Below are positions 42,302 through 50,766 of a stretch of DNA of 64,000 nt, piece by piece. The position numbers were made by a program, and so were the translations under genes. The notes beneath the pieces were generated by a model. That model had not been told where the DNA came from and ran no database searches. It saw only the letters and a list, made by a program, of their open reading frames with translations. The first letter of the stretch is position 1; each line of letters begins with the position of its first letter. Source of the stretch: Antricoccus suffuscus (GTDB lineage Bacteria > Actinomycetota > Actinomycetes > Mycobacteriales > Antricoccaceae); NCBI RefSeq assembly GCF_003003235.1, contig NZ_PVUE01000006.1:1-64000 (forward strand), in the 5' to 3' direction.

Positions 42302-44230
42302 GTGGCTGCCAAACCGGCCCCTCCACGTTGGCCTAGCGACGCTGATCCTGTTTTCATCGCGTTCTGCGAGGCGGGCCTGTGGTCCGGACTCGGCAAGAGC
42401 GCCCTTACGCACGTGCCGACAGCGGGCATCACGCGGCCGGGCCTGATCACCAAGGAAGCCCTGCTGCGGATTCCGCGCGTCGCCGCCTCCCGGGCCGAAC
42501 GGCTGATCTCAGCTTGGATAGCGGCCACTCCCGAGTACGACCTCGCACAGGTAATCGTGCCTGCAGGTATCTCGGCGTACGCCGTGCCGGGACTGATCGA
42601 CGCTCTCGGTGATGCTGCAGCGACCGTCCTCGAAGACGATCCGTGGCGGATCGTCGGCGTACGCGGGATCGATGTCGGCCAGGCCGACGCGGTGGCCCGG
42701 GCAATGTTTGGCGGTTTCGAGCGCGACGATCCTCGGCGGGCCCGCGCCCTTGTCGGCGAGGCGCTACGCGAGGACAACAACAACGGCCACACCATCACAC
42801 CGCTGGAGGACGTGCGGGACTCACTGCGCACCTGGGGAATTCCCGATGCCGACACCGCCTGTCAAGCGAGTATCGACCAAGGGCTCGTCGTACACCGGCA
42901 GTTCGACGGCTACGACGCCTTATCGCTTCGCGTCCTCGCCGACGACGAAAAGTCGATCGCGCGGGATATCGCGCGGCTCACGAAGTCGTCGCGTAAGTGG
43001 GGTACCGCCGCGTCGTTGAAGAAGGTGAGCAAGGGCCTCGACAGTGCGCAAAGCCGGGCGGTCGAGCTAGCCCGCACCGAGGGTGTGTCGATCCTGACCG
43101 GTGGCCCTGGCACCGGAAAGTCACGCACCGTCGGCACAGTCGTCGAGCTCGCCGAAAAGCATTCACAACACATAGTCCTGGCGGCGCCCACGGGCCGAGC
43201 GGCTAAGCGGCTCGCCGAGCTCACCGGTATGGAAGCAATGACGATCCATCGATTGCTTGGTGCACAAGGAAAAGAGGGCGGTTTCCTGCGCGGCCGTGAC
43301 GAGCCGATCGAGGCCGACGTCGTCGTCATTGACGAGGCATCAATGGTCGACGTCCGGCTTGCCGCGGCGCTCCTCGCGGCGTGCGAGGACGGCACACATC
43401 TGATGATCGTCGGGGACGAGGCGCAACTGCCTTCTATCGGACCCGGCAGGGTGCTCGCCGACCTGATCGATTCCGACGCCGTACCGGTGACCTACCTCGA
43501 GACGCTGTATCGGCAGGCGGCCGGTGGTCAAATCGCCAAGCTCGCCGCCGCCGTACGCAAAGGTGACCTGCCGCCAGTTGAGATGGACGAGTCCAAGGAA
43601 GTAGTCATCGTCGCCACCAACGGTTCGGGACAGGCCGCGCATCGCACGGTCCAATTGGTGACCGACTCGATCCCCCGCGCGCTCGGAATTGAAACCTCCG
43701 AGATCCAGGTCGTCACACCGGTGCATCGCGGTGCCGCCGGAACCAAGGAGCTCAACTACGCCCTCAAGCAGAAACTCAACCCCGGCCCTGGCGCGGTGTC
43801 CGGCTTCGATGTGGGCGATCGTGTCATCGCGACGGCAAACTACCTTGACGCCAGCCCGACCGGCTACGCCAACGGCGAAGTCGGCGTCATCACACGGCTC
43901 TCTGACAAGGGAGTGACAGTTCAGTTCGCGTCCGGCACAGCAGATGTCGCCGGCAAGGCGCTACGCGACCTCGTGCACGGCTGGGCGATCACGGTGCACC
44001 GGGCACAGGGGTCGGAATGGCAGGCCGTCGTCGTAGTCGCACCGCCAGAAGCCGGGCGGCTGATGAGCAGATCGCTGATTTACACCGCGTTCACCCGCGC
44101 GCAGAAACACCTCAGCATCGTTCGCACTCCCGGTCCGGCACTGGCATATGCCGTCCGCGAGCGCGCCCTACGGCCTCGTCGTACCACTCTTGCCGAGCGT
44201 CTTCGCGAGTTAATGCCTGCTTGTTCTTAG
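42302..44230 (+). CDS. RecD2-like superfamily 1 DNA helicase (AAA ATPase)
   Basis: 642 aa. The N-terminal ~240 residues contain helix-hairpin-helix-like segments (KEALLRIPRVAASRAERLI, DDPWRIVGVRGIDVGQADAVARAMFG). The motor has Walker A GGPGTGKSRTV, AAPTGRAAKRL, Walker B VVVIDEASMVD, GDEAQLPSIGPG and TLYRQAAGG, and ends with WAITVHRAQGSEW and YTAFTRAQKHLSIV. It resembles RecD2, which works without RecBC, but is shorter than typical RecD2 (over 700 aa). GTG start 6 bp after the aldo/keto reductase stop. Confidence 0.87.
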   Translation: MAAKPAPPRWPSDADPVFIAFCEAGLWSGLGKSALTHVPTAGITRPGLITKEALLRIPRVAASRAERLISAWIAATPEYDLAQVIVPAGISAYAVPGLIDALGDAAATVLEDDPWRIVGVRGIDVGQADAVARAMFGGFERDDPRRARALVGEALREDNNNGHTITPLEDVRDSLRTWGIPDADTACQASIDQGLVVHRQFDGYDALSLRVLADDEKSIARDIARLTKSSRKWGTAASLKKVSKGLDSAQSRAVELARTEGVSILTGGPGTGKSRTVGTVVELAEKHSQHIVLAAPTGRAAKRLAELTGMEAMTIHRLLGAQGKEGGFLRGRDEPIEADVVVIDEASMVDVRLAAALLAACEDGTHLMIVGDEAQLPSIGPGRVLADLIDSDAVPVTYLETLYRQAAGGQIAKLAAAVRKGDLPPVEMDESKEVVIVATNGSGQAAHRTVQLVTDSIPRALGIETSEIQVVTPVHRGAAGTKELNYALKQKLNPGPGAVSGFDVGDRVIATANYLDASPTGYANGEVGVITRLSDKGVTVQFASGTADVAGKALRDLVHGWAITVHRAQGSEWQAVVVVAPPEAGRLMSRSLIYTAFTRAQKHLSIVRTPGPALAYAVRERALRPRRTTLAERLRELMPACS

Positions 44231-44317
44231 CGCGTCGGTTGGCGCTCAGGACAGATCAGGTCAGGACGCGGCGAACCGGTGCGCGCGTTAGTCGCCGATC
44301 TGGTGCAAAATGTCGTA

Positions 44318-44563
44318 ATGGCGAATTCGAAGCGTGAGGCAGTCCACTCGGGCGCCGTCACGCGTAACGAGAGCGACTGGGAGTACGCGCCGGTGCGCAT
44401 CGGTCCACACACTGGGATCTGGCTTGCCGCGCAGATGCTTGCGGCGCAGGCCGGAGTCGGGGGTTGGGAACTCGCTCGAGTACTCAAATACACCGATGGG
44501 ACGAGGAAGGTCGTGATGCGCCGGCGTCGGCGCCACGAGCATCTTCCCCGCCCCATCTTGTGA
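44318..44563 (+). CDS. DUF5703 family small protein
   Basis: 81 aa from ATG 44318. It shows the family core: EYAPVRIGPHTGIWLAAQML, then GGWELARVLKYTDGTRKVVMRRR. The function is unknown. The ATG lacks a ribosome site; CAAAAT lies 6 nt upstream, a weak -10. An upstream start at 44279 is possible but lacks family similarity. It converges with the quinone oxidoreductase gene, 25 bp apart. Confidence 0.75.
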   Translation: MANSKREAVHSGAVTRNESDWEYAPVRIGPHTGIWLAAQMLAAQAGVGGWELARVLKYTDGTRKVVMRRRRRHEHLPRPIL

Positions 44564-44588
44564 GCGGTCGCCGGTCCGGCACAGTTGA

Positions 44589-45581
44589 CTACGGAACGAC
44601 GACGACCTTGCCAGTGGTTTTGCGCGAACCGAGTGCTACGAGTGCTTCGGGCAGTTCCGCGAACGAGTAGATCTTGGAGATATGCGGCTTGATCTTGCCC
44701 TCGGCGTACAGCTTGGCAAGTGCCTTGTCTGCCTCCGGGATGACCTCGGGACGCATTTTCCGGTAATAACCCCAGTGCACGCCGACGACGCTGTAGTTCT
44801 TCACCAGCACATGGTTTGTCTTCGATTCGGCCATTCGCCCCGAGGTGAATCCGATGATCAGGATCCGACCTTCGAATGCGATGCACTTTGTGGACTTGTC
44901 GAATACGTCGCCACCGACCGGGTCGTAAACGATGTCGGCGCCACGCCCGTTGGTGATTTCCTTGACCACGGTGGCGAAGTCCTCGCTGTTGTAGTCAATC
45001 GCGTGGTCGGCGCCCAGATCGAGGCAGACCTGCTTCTTGGCTGGACCGCCCGCGGTCGCGATCACCGTCGCGCCCGCGGCCTTGGCGATCTGGATCGCAG
45101 ATGACCCGACACCGCCGGCCCCTGCATGCACCAGCACGACGTCGCCGGCCTTGATCTGCCCGCGGGTATGCAAAGCGACCCAGCTCGTCTGATACGTCAG
45201 CAGGTAGCCGGCGGCCTCCTCGGCTGGCATACCGGGTGGCGCGGTGAGGATATCCGCGGCGCTCATCAGCGCGTATTCGGCGTAGCCGCCGCCGGCGCCA
45301 GAGGCACTCTGCGGACCACCGAAGACCTTGTCACCGACCTTGATGGTGCTGACGCCCTCACCAACCTCCACGACCTCGCCAGACACCTCAACACCGGGCG
45401 TGAACGGCAGGGTCGGCGTGATCTGATACTTCCCCTGGCACAGCAGGATATCCGGGAAGTTAAGCGCCGCGGCCTCAACCTTGACCTTGACCTGACCAGA
45501 TCCCGGCTGCACATCCGGCACGTCCGTCCATTTCAAGACGTCCTGCGGGTCACCGAGTTCGGATACCAGCCAAGCTTTCAT
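44589..45581 (-). CDS. Quinone oxidoreductase-like zinc-free MDR protein
   Basis: NADPH-dependent medium-chain dehydrogenase/reductase of the QOR type, 330 aa. ALNFPDILLCQGKYQ, FTPGVEVSGEVVEVG and the Rossmann VLVHAGAGGVGSSAIQIAKAAGATVIATAGG (split: HAGAGGVGSS, IQIAKAAGATV) with a NADP-type Gly-rich loop. The zinc-ligand cysteines of alcohol dehydrogenases are absent. ATG overlaps the SDR stop (ATGA), and the AGGAGG site lies in the end of the SDR gene. Confidence 0.88.
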   Translation of the reverse strand: MKAWLVSELGDPQDVLKWTDVPDVQPGSGQVKVKVEAAALNFPDILLCQGKYQITPTLPFTPGVEVSGEVVEVGEGVSTIKVGDKVFGGPQSASGAGGGYAEYALMSAADILTAPPGMPAEEAAGYLLTYQTSWVALHTRGQIKAGDVVLVHAGAGGVGSSAIQIAKAAGATVIATAGGPAKKQVCLDLGADHAIDYNSEDFATVVKEITNGRGADIVYDPVGGDVFDKSTKCIAFEGRILIIGFTSGRMAESKTNHVLVKNYSVVGVHWGYYRKMRPEVIPEADKALAKLYAEGKIKPHISKIYSFAELPEALVALGSRKTTGKVVVVP

Positions 45582-46417
45582 TTATTGCCTCCTGAATTTG
45601 GTTTCTGAGCATCTGGATTGACCGATGTCGGCACACCGGCCCGCGTGCCGTCGGCGTGCCTGGCGGCAGGTACGCCGCGAAACTTGAACGGCGCGGGTTC
45701 GACGCCGGCCTGGATAAGCCAAGCAAGACCGCTGTCCGGCGACTTCACTGCCTCGATGAACGTCTCGGCCACCGTGCGCGGCTCAATAATCGGGAAGTTT
45801 GCTTTCTCGAAGTTGTCGCGCATCCGGTTGATGATTGGCGTGTCGGCGAATCCTGGGCACAGCGCGTGCATGCGGATCCCGTCGTGCGCGAGCTCCACTC
45901 CGAGCGAGCGCACGTAGCCGATGACGGCAGCCTTGGTGAGCGCGTAGAACGGGTTACCGGGAGGCGCAACGAGTCCGGCCATCGATGCCGTCGCGACAAT
46001 GCAACCGCCCCCACGTTTGCGCAGCGCCGGCAGGACCGCGTCCGTGCCGTATACGACGCCGTCGAGGTTGATGCCCATAATCCGTCGATAGCCGTCCAAG
46101 TCAAGTGCGTCCGCGCCACGCAACCCGCCACTGATTCCGGCATTCAAGAAGGCAATATCGAGACCACCGAAATGCGCCTCGATATCTGCGACCACCTTGT
46201 GGTTGGCCTCGAAGTCGCTGACGTCGAGCGTGAACCCGACGGCACCGAGCTCTTTAGCCGCGGCCTGGGTGCGATCCTCGTCAATGTCGCACAACGCGAC
46301 CTGGGCGCCGTTCTCGAGCAAGATCTGGGTGATGGCGCGGCCGAAGCCGCCGGCGCCACCGGTGACAAATGCGACCTTGCCGTTGAGGTTCATGACGCCG
46401 GGTTCGGTGGAAGTCAA
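45578..46417 (-). CDS. Short-chain dehydrogenase/reductase
   Basis: Classical SDR, 279 aa. Cofactor motif TGGAGGFGRAI, LDVSDFEAN, FLNAGISGG, catalytic Ser in ATASMAGLV, Tyr-x3-Lys in YALTKAAVIG. The Asp in CDIDEDR after beta-2 favours NAD(H). It has a C-terminal extension of ~40 residues after the fold. Coupled to the quinone reductase gene; the M20 peptidase gene lies 11 bp upstream. The trio may form one operon of uncertain function. Confidence 0.9.
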   Translation of the reverse strand: MTSTEPGVMNLNGKVAFVTGGAGGFGRAITQILLENGAQVALCDIDEDRTQAAAKELGAVGFTLDVSDFEANHKVVADIEAHFGGLDIAFLNAGISGGLRGADALDLDGYRRIMGINLDGVVYGTDAVLPALRKRGGGCIVATASMAGLVAPPGNPFYALTKAAVIGYVRSLGVELAHDGIRMHALCPGFADTPIINRMRDNFEKANFPIIEPRTVAETFIEAVKSPDSGLAWLIQAGVEPAPFKFRGVPAARHADGTRAGVPTSVNPDAQKPNSGGNK

Positions 46418-46428
46418 GAGTTGAACTC

Positions 46429-47787
46429 CTATGCAGATAGCAGGAAACGGTCGAGTACACGTGCGCCGAACTGCAGCGCGTCGACAGGTACTCGCTCGTC
46501 GATACCGTGAAACAGTGATGCAAAGTCGAGATCAGGTGGCAGCCGCAGTGGTGAGAACCCGTAGCAGGTCATTCCTAGCGTTGCGAATGACTTCGCGTCC
46601 GTGCCACCGGACATCAAGTACGGCAGCGTATGGCTGCCAGAGTCTTCGGCGGCGAGCGCGGCGGTCATCGAGGCCACGAGGTCGCCTTCGAATGGCACCT
46701 CCAGCGCACGGTCGGTGATGATCCATTCTCGTTCGACGTCCGGGCCGAGGAGCTCGTCTATCTGACGCTCGAACTCAGCCTCCTGACCAGGAATGATCCG
46801 GCAGTCGATGACGGCGCTCGCGGACCCTGGAATCACATTGGCCTTATAACCGGCATCCAGCATTGTCGGGTTGGCCGTGTTGCGCATCGTCGCGCCCACG
46901 ATGCGACCCAGCGGACCGAGTTTGTCGACGACCACTTGCGGGTCGACGTGCATCAGGTCGGTGTCCATCAGGCCGCCCAGCCCCGTCAGAAATGCACGGA
47001 TCGTGTCTGTCCACGCGACCGGGAACTCGTGGCGGCCGATCCGGGCAACCGCCTCGGACAGCTTGGTGATGGCGTTGTTGTCGTGCAGCATCGAGCCGTG
47101 CCCCGGCGCTCCCTTCGCGGTGATTCGCATCCAGGCGATGCTCTTCTCCCCCGTCATAATCGGGTACACGCGCACTTCTTCAGAAATCGAGTAGCTGAAG
47201 CCGCCAACTTCACCGACCGCCTCCGAGCAACCGTCGAACAGTTCCGGATGCTCATCGACGAGCCAGTGCGCGCCGAACTTACCGCCGTGTTCCTCGTCCG
47301 CGACCCACGCGAAAACCATGTCCCGCGGTGGTTTGATGCCATCTCGTGTCCACCGCCGGACGACGGCCAGCATCATCGCGTCCATGTCCTTCATGTCCAC
47401 GGCGCCGCGGCCCCAGACATATCCGTCCTTCACGATTCCGCCGTAGGGGTCGACCGACCACTCCGAGGCATCGGCCGGTACGACGTCAAGATGCCCGTGC
47501 ACGAGCAGTCCCGGTCGGGTCGAGTCTTCGCCTTTGATCTTGATGATGACACTGGCCCGCGTCTCGGCGGACTCGAGAGTCGTCGACTCGATTCCAACCT
47601 CGGCGAGTTTGGCAACGACGTACGCCGCGGCTTCTCGTTCTCCGACAAGCGTTTCCGGGTCTCCGGTATTGGTGGAGTCGATCGCGATCAGCTCCGAACA
47701 CAGTTGGACTACCTCGTCGAGTGCGCCTGGGGCGGCGAGTCCGCGGGGGTCGCTGTCGCTTGCTGGGCTACTAATTGAGTCAGTCAC
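46429..47787 (-). CDS. M20 family metallopeptidase
   Basis: 452 aa from GTG 47787 (TDSISSPASD). Metal-binding VHGHLDVVPAD, WGRGAVDMKDMDAM, WVADEEHGGKFGAHWL (catalytic Glu-Glu) and the late TMLDAGYKANVIPGSASAVIDCR and LMSGGTDAKSF motifs are present, with the M20 dimerisation domain between. Dipeptide or acylamino acid cleavage is likely. A longer frame to 47883 has an unlike N-terminus; the true start could lie on a few nearby GTGs. Confidence 0.87.
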   Translation of the reverse strand: MTDSISSPASDSDPRGLAAPGALDEVVQLCSELIAIDSTNTGDPETLVGEREAAAYVVAKLAEVGIESTTLESAETRASVIIKIKGEDSTRPGLLVHGHLDVVPADASEWSVDPYGGIVKDGYVWGRGAVDMKDMDAMMLAVVRRWTRDGIKPPRDMVFAWVADEEHGGKFGAHWLVDEHPELFDGCSEAVGEVGGFSYSISEEVRVYPIMTGEKSIAWMRITAKGAPGHGSMLHDNNAITKLSEAVARIGRHEFPVAWTDTIRAFLTGLGGLMDTDLMHVDPQVVVDKLGPLGRIVGATMRNTANPTMLDAGYKANVIPGSASAVIDCRIIPGQEAEFERQIDELLGPDVEREWIITDRALEVPFEGDLVASMTAALAAEDSGSHTLPYLMSGGTDAKSFATLGMTCYGFSPLRLPPDLDFASLFHGIDERVPVDALQFGARVLDRFLLSA

Positions 47788-48033
47788 GTCTCTATTCCTA
47801 CCGCATCGACCTCGGCGTACGGAGAGTCGCGTCACGAATCCCCCGTCGCTGGCTCCCGCCTGATAACGTATTGGCATCGGCATGTGCGCAGGTGAATATT
47901 TTGACGAGCCTGACTAACTCGTCTCTTGAAGTAGAAGCGCTCGGCCAAGCATCGAAAGCGACCGCTTATCGGTGTACGCGAGCGCAACCCGCACTCTATC
48001 TAGCCCCTTCTTATCTCATTCACGGGCATCCTT

Positions 48034-50154
48034 GTGCGTTCCGTTGTGCCACAACTGAATGGAACCACCGTGTCTTACGCACCAAAAACGCCTGGCCTTG
48101 CGCCGTCCAAAACCGGCGTGAAGCCGCGCCACAAAGGCAAGAAGAAAGCCTTTGGCGCAAACAAGAGCGGCCCGCCCTCTCGTACCGCCCCTACCGGAGC
48201 GCCCAAGAAGGCGCATCGCAAGGGCACTCGCAGGCCGGACGAGTTCACTCCTGCGTCCGAACGTGGCGCCGCCGGCGATCGCAAACCACGCACCTTCAAC
48301 AATGACCGTCCGGCTCGCTCGTTCGACCGCCGCGACGACCGCCCGGCCCGCTCGTACAACAACGACCGTCCCGCACGCTCGTACAACAACAACAACAACG
48401 ACGACCGCCCAGCGCGCTCGTTCGACCGTCGCGATGACCGCGGCAGTTACCAACGCCGCGACGACCGCCCGGCCCGCTCGTACAACAACGACCGTCCCGC
48501 ACGCTCGTACAACAACGACCGTCCCGCACGGTCTTACAACAACAACGACGACCGCCCAGCGCGCTCGTTCGACCGTCGCGATGACCGCGGCAGTTACCAA
48601 CGCCGCGACGACCGGCCGGCTCGCTCGTTCGACCGTCGTGACGACCGCCCGGCCCGCTCGTACAACAACGACCGTCCCGCACGCTCGTACAACAACGACC
48701 GTCCCGCACGCTCGTACAACAATGACCGCCCCGCCCGGAACTTCAACGACCGCCCAGCGCGCTCGTTCGACCGTCCCTCCCGGGACCGGTTCGCGGACAA
48801 GTACGAAGAGGGCATCGACGAGCTGACCCCGATCGCGGGCAAGGCTGCGGTTGAGGTTGGCGAGGACAACGGCTTCACAGCTATGGGCCTGCCTGACCAG
48901 CTCGTCGCCGCGCTCGCCGCGGCCGGCATCTCCGCGCCATTCGCAATCCAAGGCGAAGCAATTCCGACGGCGCTGACCGGCGCCGACGTGCTGGCCCGCG
49001 CGGCGACCGGCTCCGGCAAGACGCTCGCGTTCGGTCTACCGTTGATCGCCACGCTCGCCGACGTCAAGCGGGAGCCGAACCGCCCGCACGCGATGGTGCT
49101 GGTGCCTACTCGCGAACTCGCGATGCAGGTAATGGAGGCCCTGGCCCCACTCGGCAAGTCCCTCGGACTTCGAATGGTGCTGATAGCTGGCGGCATGCCG
49201 TACAAGAAGCAGCTCATGGCGCTCGAGAGCGGTGTCGACGTACTCATCTCCACGCCAGGTCGATTGATCGACCTCATTGAGCGTGGCGCTGCGGATCTGA
49301 GCGACGTGCGCATCTCGGTCCTCGACGAGGCCGACCAGATGTGCGACATGGGCTTCTTGCCCGAGGTAACTCGTATCCTCGACGAGACTCCGGCGCACAG
49401 CCAGCGGATGCTCTTCTCCGCGACGCTCGACGGCGACGTCGACAAGTTGGTCAGGAAATTCCTGACCAACCCCGTGCGTCACTCGACGGCCGACGTCACC
49501 GCGTCGATCGACTCTATGGAACATCACGTGTTCGTCGTGCATCCCGGCCGCAAGGCCGAGGTCACCGCCGAGCTCGCATCTCGCGAAGGCCGGACGATCA
49601 TCTTCGTGCGGACCAAGCTCGGCGCGGACCGCGTCGCAGAGAAGCTTCGTGAGGCCGGTGTCGGCGCTGCAGCGCTGCACGGTGGGCTCAACCAGGGTGC
49701 CCGCACCCGGACTCTCTCGGCGTTCCGTGAGGGCCACGTGCCGGTGCTGGTCGCGACCGATGTCGCCGCCCGCGGCATTCACATCGACGACGTTGAGCTC
49801 GTCGTACAGGCCGATCCGCCCACCGACCACAAGACCTACCTGCACCGCGCCGGTCGTACTGCGCGCGCGGGTGGCTCGGGCAGCGTTGTCACCTTGGCGA
49901 TGCCACGGGAGCGGGGCGGCGTTGAGCGCACCACACGGCTGGCCGGCCTGAAGGTCCGCGGCGTTTACGTCGAGCCCGGCGATGCGCCGCTCGAGAGCAT
50001 TACCGGTGGCACTAAGCCCAGCGGTGTCCCAGTTGAGGAGTACCGCGCGCCGGCGCCGGTACGCAATCGTCGTCCGCGGCGTGACTTCAAGGGCGGCGAT
50101 TTCAAGGGAGGCCGCGGTCGTAGTTATGGCCGCCGGCCGCAGCGCTCCTTCTAA
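48034..50154 (+). CDS. DEAD-box RNA helicase with an N-terminal RPARS-repeat tail
   Basis: 706 aa. Residues ~90-248 are an Arg/Asn/Asp/Tyr-rich repeat tail with 14 copies of DRPAR[SN]. The helicase core follows: Q motif region AAGISAPFAIQGEAIP, ATGSGKTLAF, VPTRELAMQ, STPGRLIDL, VLDEADQM, FSATLDG, then ATDVAARGIHIDDVE and HRAGRTARAG. A basic tail ends GRSYGRRPQRSF. Likely acts in RNA unwinding or cold adaptation. Start is uncertain: 48034 (GTG) or 48070 (GTG, SYAPKTPG). The gene is preceded by a ~240-bp leader without other genes. Confidence 0.9.
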   Translation: MRSVVPQLNGTTVSYAPKTPGLAPSKTGVKPRHKGKKKAFGANKSGPPSRTAPTGAPKKAHRKGTRRPDEFTPASERGAAGDRKPRTFNNDRPARSFDRRDDRPARSYNNDRPARSYNNNNNDDRPARSFDRRDDRGSYQRRDDRPARSYNNDRPARSYNNDRPARSYNNNDDRPARSFDRRDDRGSYQRRDDRPARSFDRRDDRPARSYNNDRPARSYNNDRPARSYNNDRPARNFNDRPARSFDRPSRDRFADKYEEGIDELTPIAGKAAVEVGEDNGFTAMGLPDQLVAALAAAGISAPFAIQGEAIPTALTGADVLARAATGSGKTLAFGLPLIATLADVKREPNRPHAMVLVPTRELAMQVMEALAPLGKSLGLRMVLIAGGMPYKKQLMALESGVDVLISTPGRLIDLIERGAADLSDVRISVLDEADQMCDMGFLPEVTRILDETPAHSQRMLFSATLDGDVDKLVRKFLTNPVRHSTADVTASIDSMEHHVFVVHPGRKAEVTAELASREGRTIIFVRTKLGADRVAEKLREAGVGAAALHGGLNQGARTRTLSAFREGHVPVLVATDVAARGIHIDDVELVVQADPPTDHKTYLHRAGRTARAGGSGSVVTLAMPRERGGVERTTRLAGLKVRGVYVEPGDAPLESITGGTKPSGVPVEEYRAPAPVRNRRPRRDFKGGDFKGGRGRSYGRRPQRSF
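48304..48774 (+). repeat. Coding repeat array (DRPARSYNN / DRPARSFDRRD) in the DEAD-box gene
   Basis: Fourteen units of DRPAR[SN] joined by YNN, YNNN, FDRRDD and GSYQRRD spacers. The DNA units are 27-33 bp, near identical (for example GACCGTCCCGCACGCTCG), and some blocks repeat as a whole: the DRPARSFDRRDDRGSYQRRD block occurs twice. Such identity implies recent expansion. Confidence 0.9.
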
Positions 50155-50177
50155 AGGAGGGGCGGCTGCAAGCCGCT

Positions 50178-50205
50178 GCGTCGGATTGGGTATTGTTTCC
50201 GACGC
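50178..50205. promoter_or_regulatory. Perfect 8-bp palindrome around the tRNA-Leu -10 region
   Basis: GCGTCGGA (50178-50185) and TCCGACGC (50198-50205) flank a 12-nt loop that contains TATTGT (50191-50196), a candidate -10 box 14 nt before the mature tRNA. It may be an operator, or the end of the helicase transcript. A second hairpin (GCGGCT/AGCCGC, 50162-50176) lies just upstream. Confidence 0.5.
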
Positions 50206-50210
50206 ACCTT

Positions 50211-50295
50211 GTCCAGGTGGCGGAATGGCAGACGCGCTAGCTTGAGGTGCTAGTGTCCTTGATAGGACGTGGGGGTTCAAGTCCCCCTCTGGACA
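50211..50295 (+). tRNA. tRNA-Leu (anticodon GAG)
   Basis: 85 nt. Acceptor stem GTCCAGG pairs with TCTGGAC (one G-T), discriminator A at 50295. The anticodon stem CTAGC/GCTAG closes loop TTGAGGT, anticodon GAG. A long variable arm (GTCC TTGATA GGAC) marks a class II tRNA, and the T arm is GGGGG TTCAAGT CCCCC. CCA is not encoded. It reads CTC/CTT. Confidence 0.97.
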
Positions 50296-50300
50296 CTTTC

Positions 50301-50345
50301 GAACCCCTGACCTGCAGCTGTAATTGCGGGTCAGGGGTTCTTTTT
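50301..50345 (+). terminator. Rho-independent terminator after tRNA-Leu
   Basis: A 16-bp stem with one G-T pair (50301-50316 with 50325-50340), 8-nt loop, then TTTTT. Its T tract overlaps the stop codon of the opposing small membrane protein gene, so the same hairpin can end both transcripts. Confidence 0.92.
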
Positions 50346-50766
50346 AGTTGGGTGGAACCGAGCTACGGCGGCCGCCACTCGGGCCGGAGCGGTCCGCGCA
50401 AAACGCGTAGAGCAATCCGCTTGCGATCGAGTAGAAAGGCCAGCCAACAAGCACCAACACACCCATGCTCGTAGGCAGTCCGGCGATCGTAATGGCGGGG
50501 TTGCCGAGCGCGAGCCACGCGACGAGCCACACAGCCAGGGAGATCGCGCTGTACGCCCCCAACACGACGATCACGCTGCGGGTTGGCCAGGTGTTATTAG
50601 GCCCCAGAGTTGCCAGCAGCATCATGACGGCAATGATCAACGGAATCGGCAGCATGATCAATGCCGCGTTGTTGGCGAACATGCCAATCATCGTGAGAAC
50701 GAGCAACGTCGTGAACGTCAAAACAATCCGGTCGACCCTGCTCTGACCGCGGGCTTGGGCATCCAT
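50344..50766 (-). CDS. Small membrane protein coupled to the sodium symporter
   Basis: 140 aa from ATG 50766, whose A is also the last base of the symporter stop (TAATG). Four hydrophobic segments: VLTFTTLLVLTMIGMFAN, ALIMLPIPLIIAVMMLLA, SVIVVLGAYSAISLAVWLVA and MGVLVLVGWPFYSIASGLLY. I do not recognise the family. The coupling suggests an accessory subunit of the transporter. The longer frame to 51222 lies inside the symporter and is not real. Confidence 0.7.
   Translation of the reverse strand: MDAQARGQSRVDRIVLTFTTLLVLTMIGMFANNAALIMLPIPLIIAVMMLLATLGPNNTWPTRSVIVVLGAYSAISLAVWLVAWLALGNPAITIAGLPTSMGVLVLVGWPFYSIASGLLYAFCADRSGPSGGRRSSVPPN

Noticed and set aside
48304-48774. Possible CRISPR array
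   Set aside because: The repeats are in frame, adjoin without unique spacers of constant length and encode a coherent peptide repeat; no cas genes are nearby.
48016-48951. 311-codon minus-strand open frame with VVVVRACGTVV repeats
   Set aside because: It is the reverse complement of the RPARS repeat region; the repeats are explained by the helicase gene.
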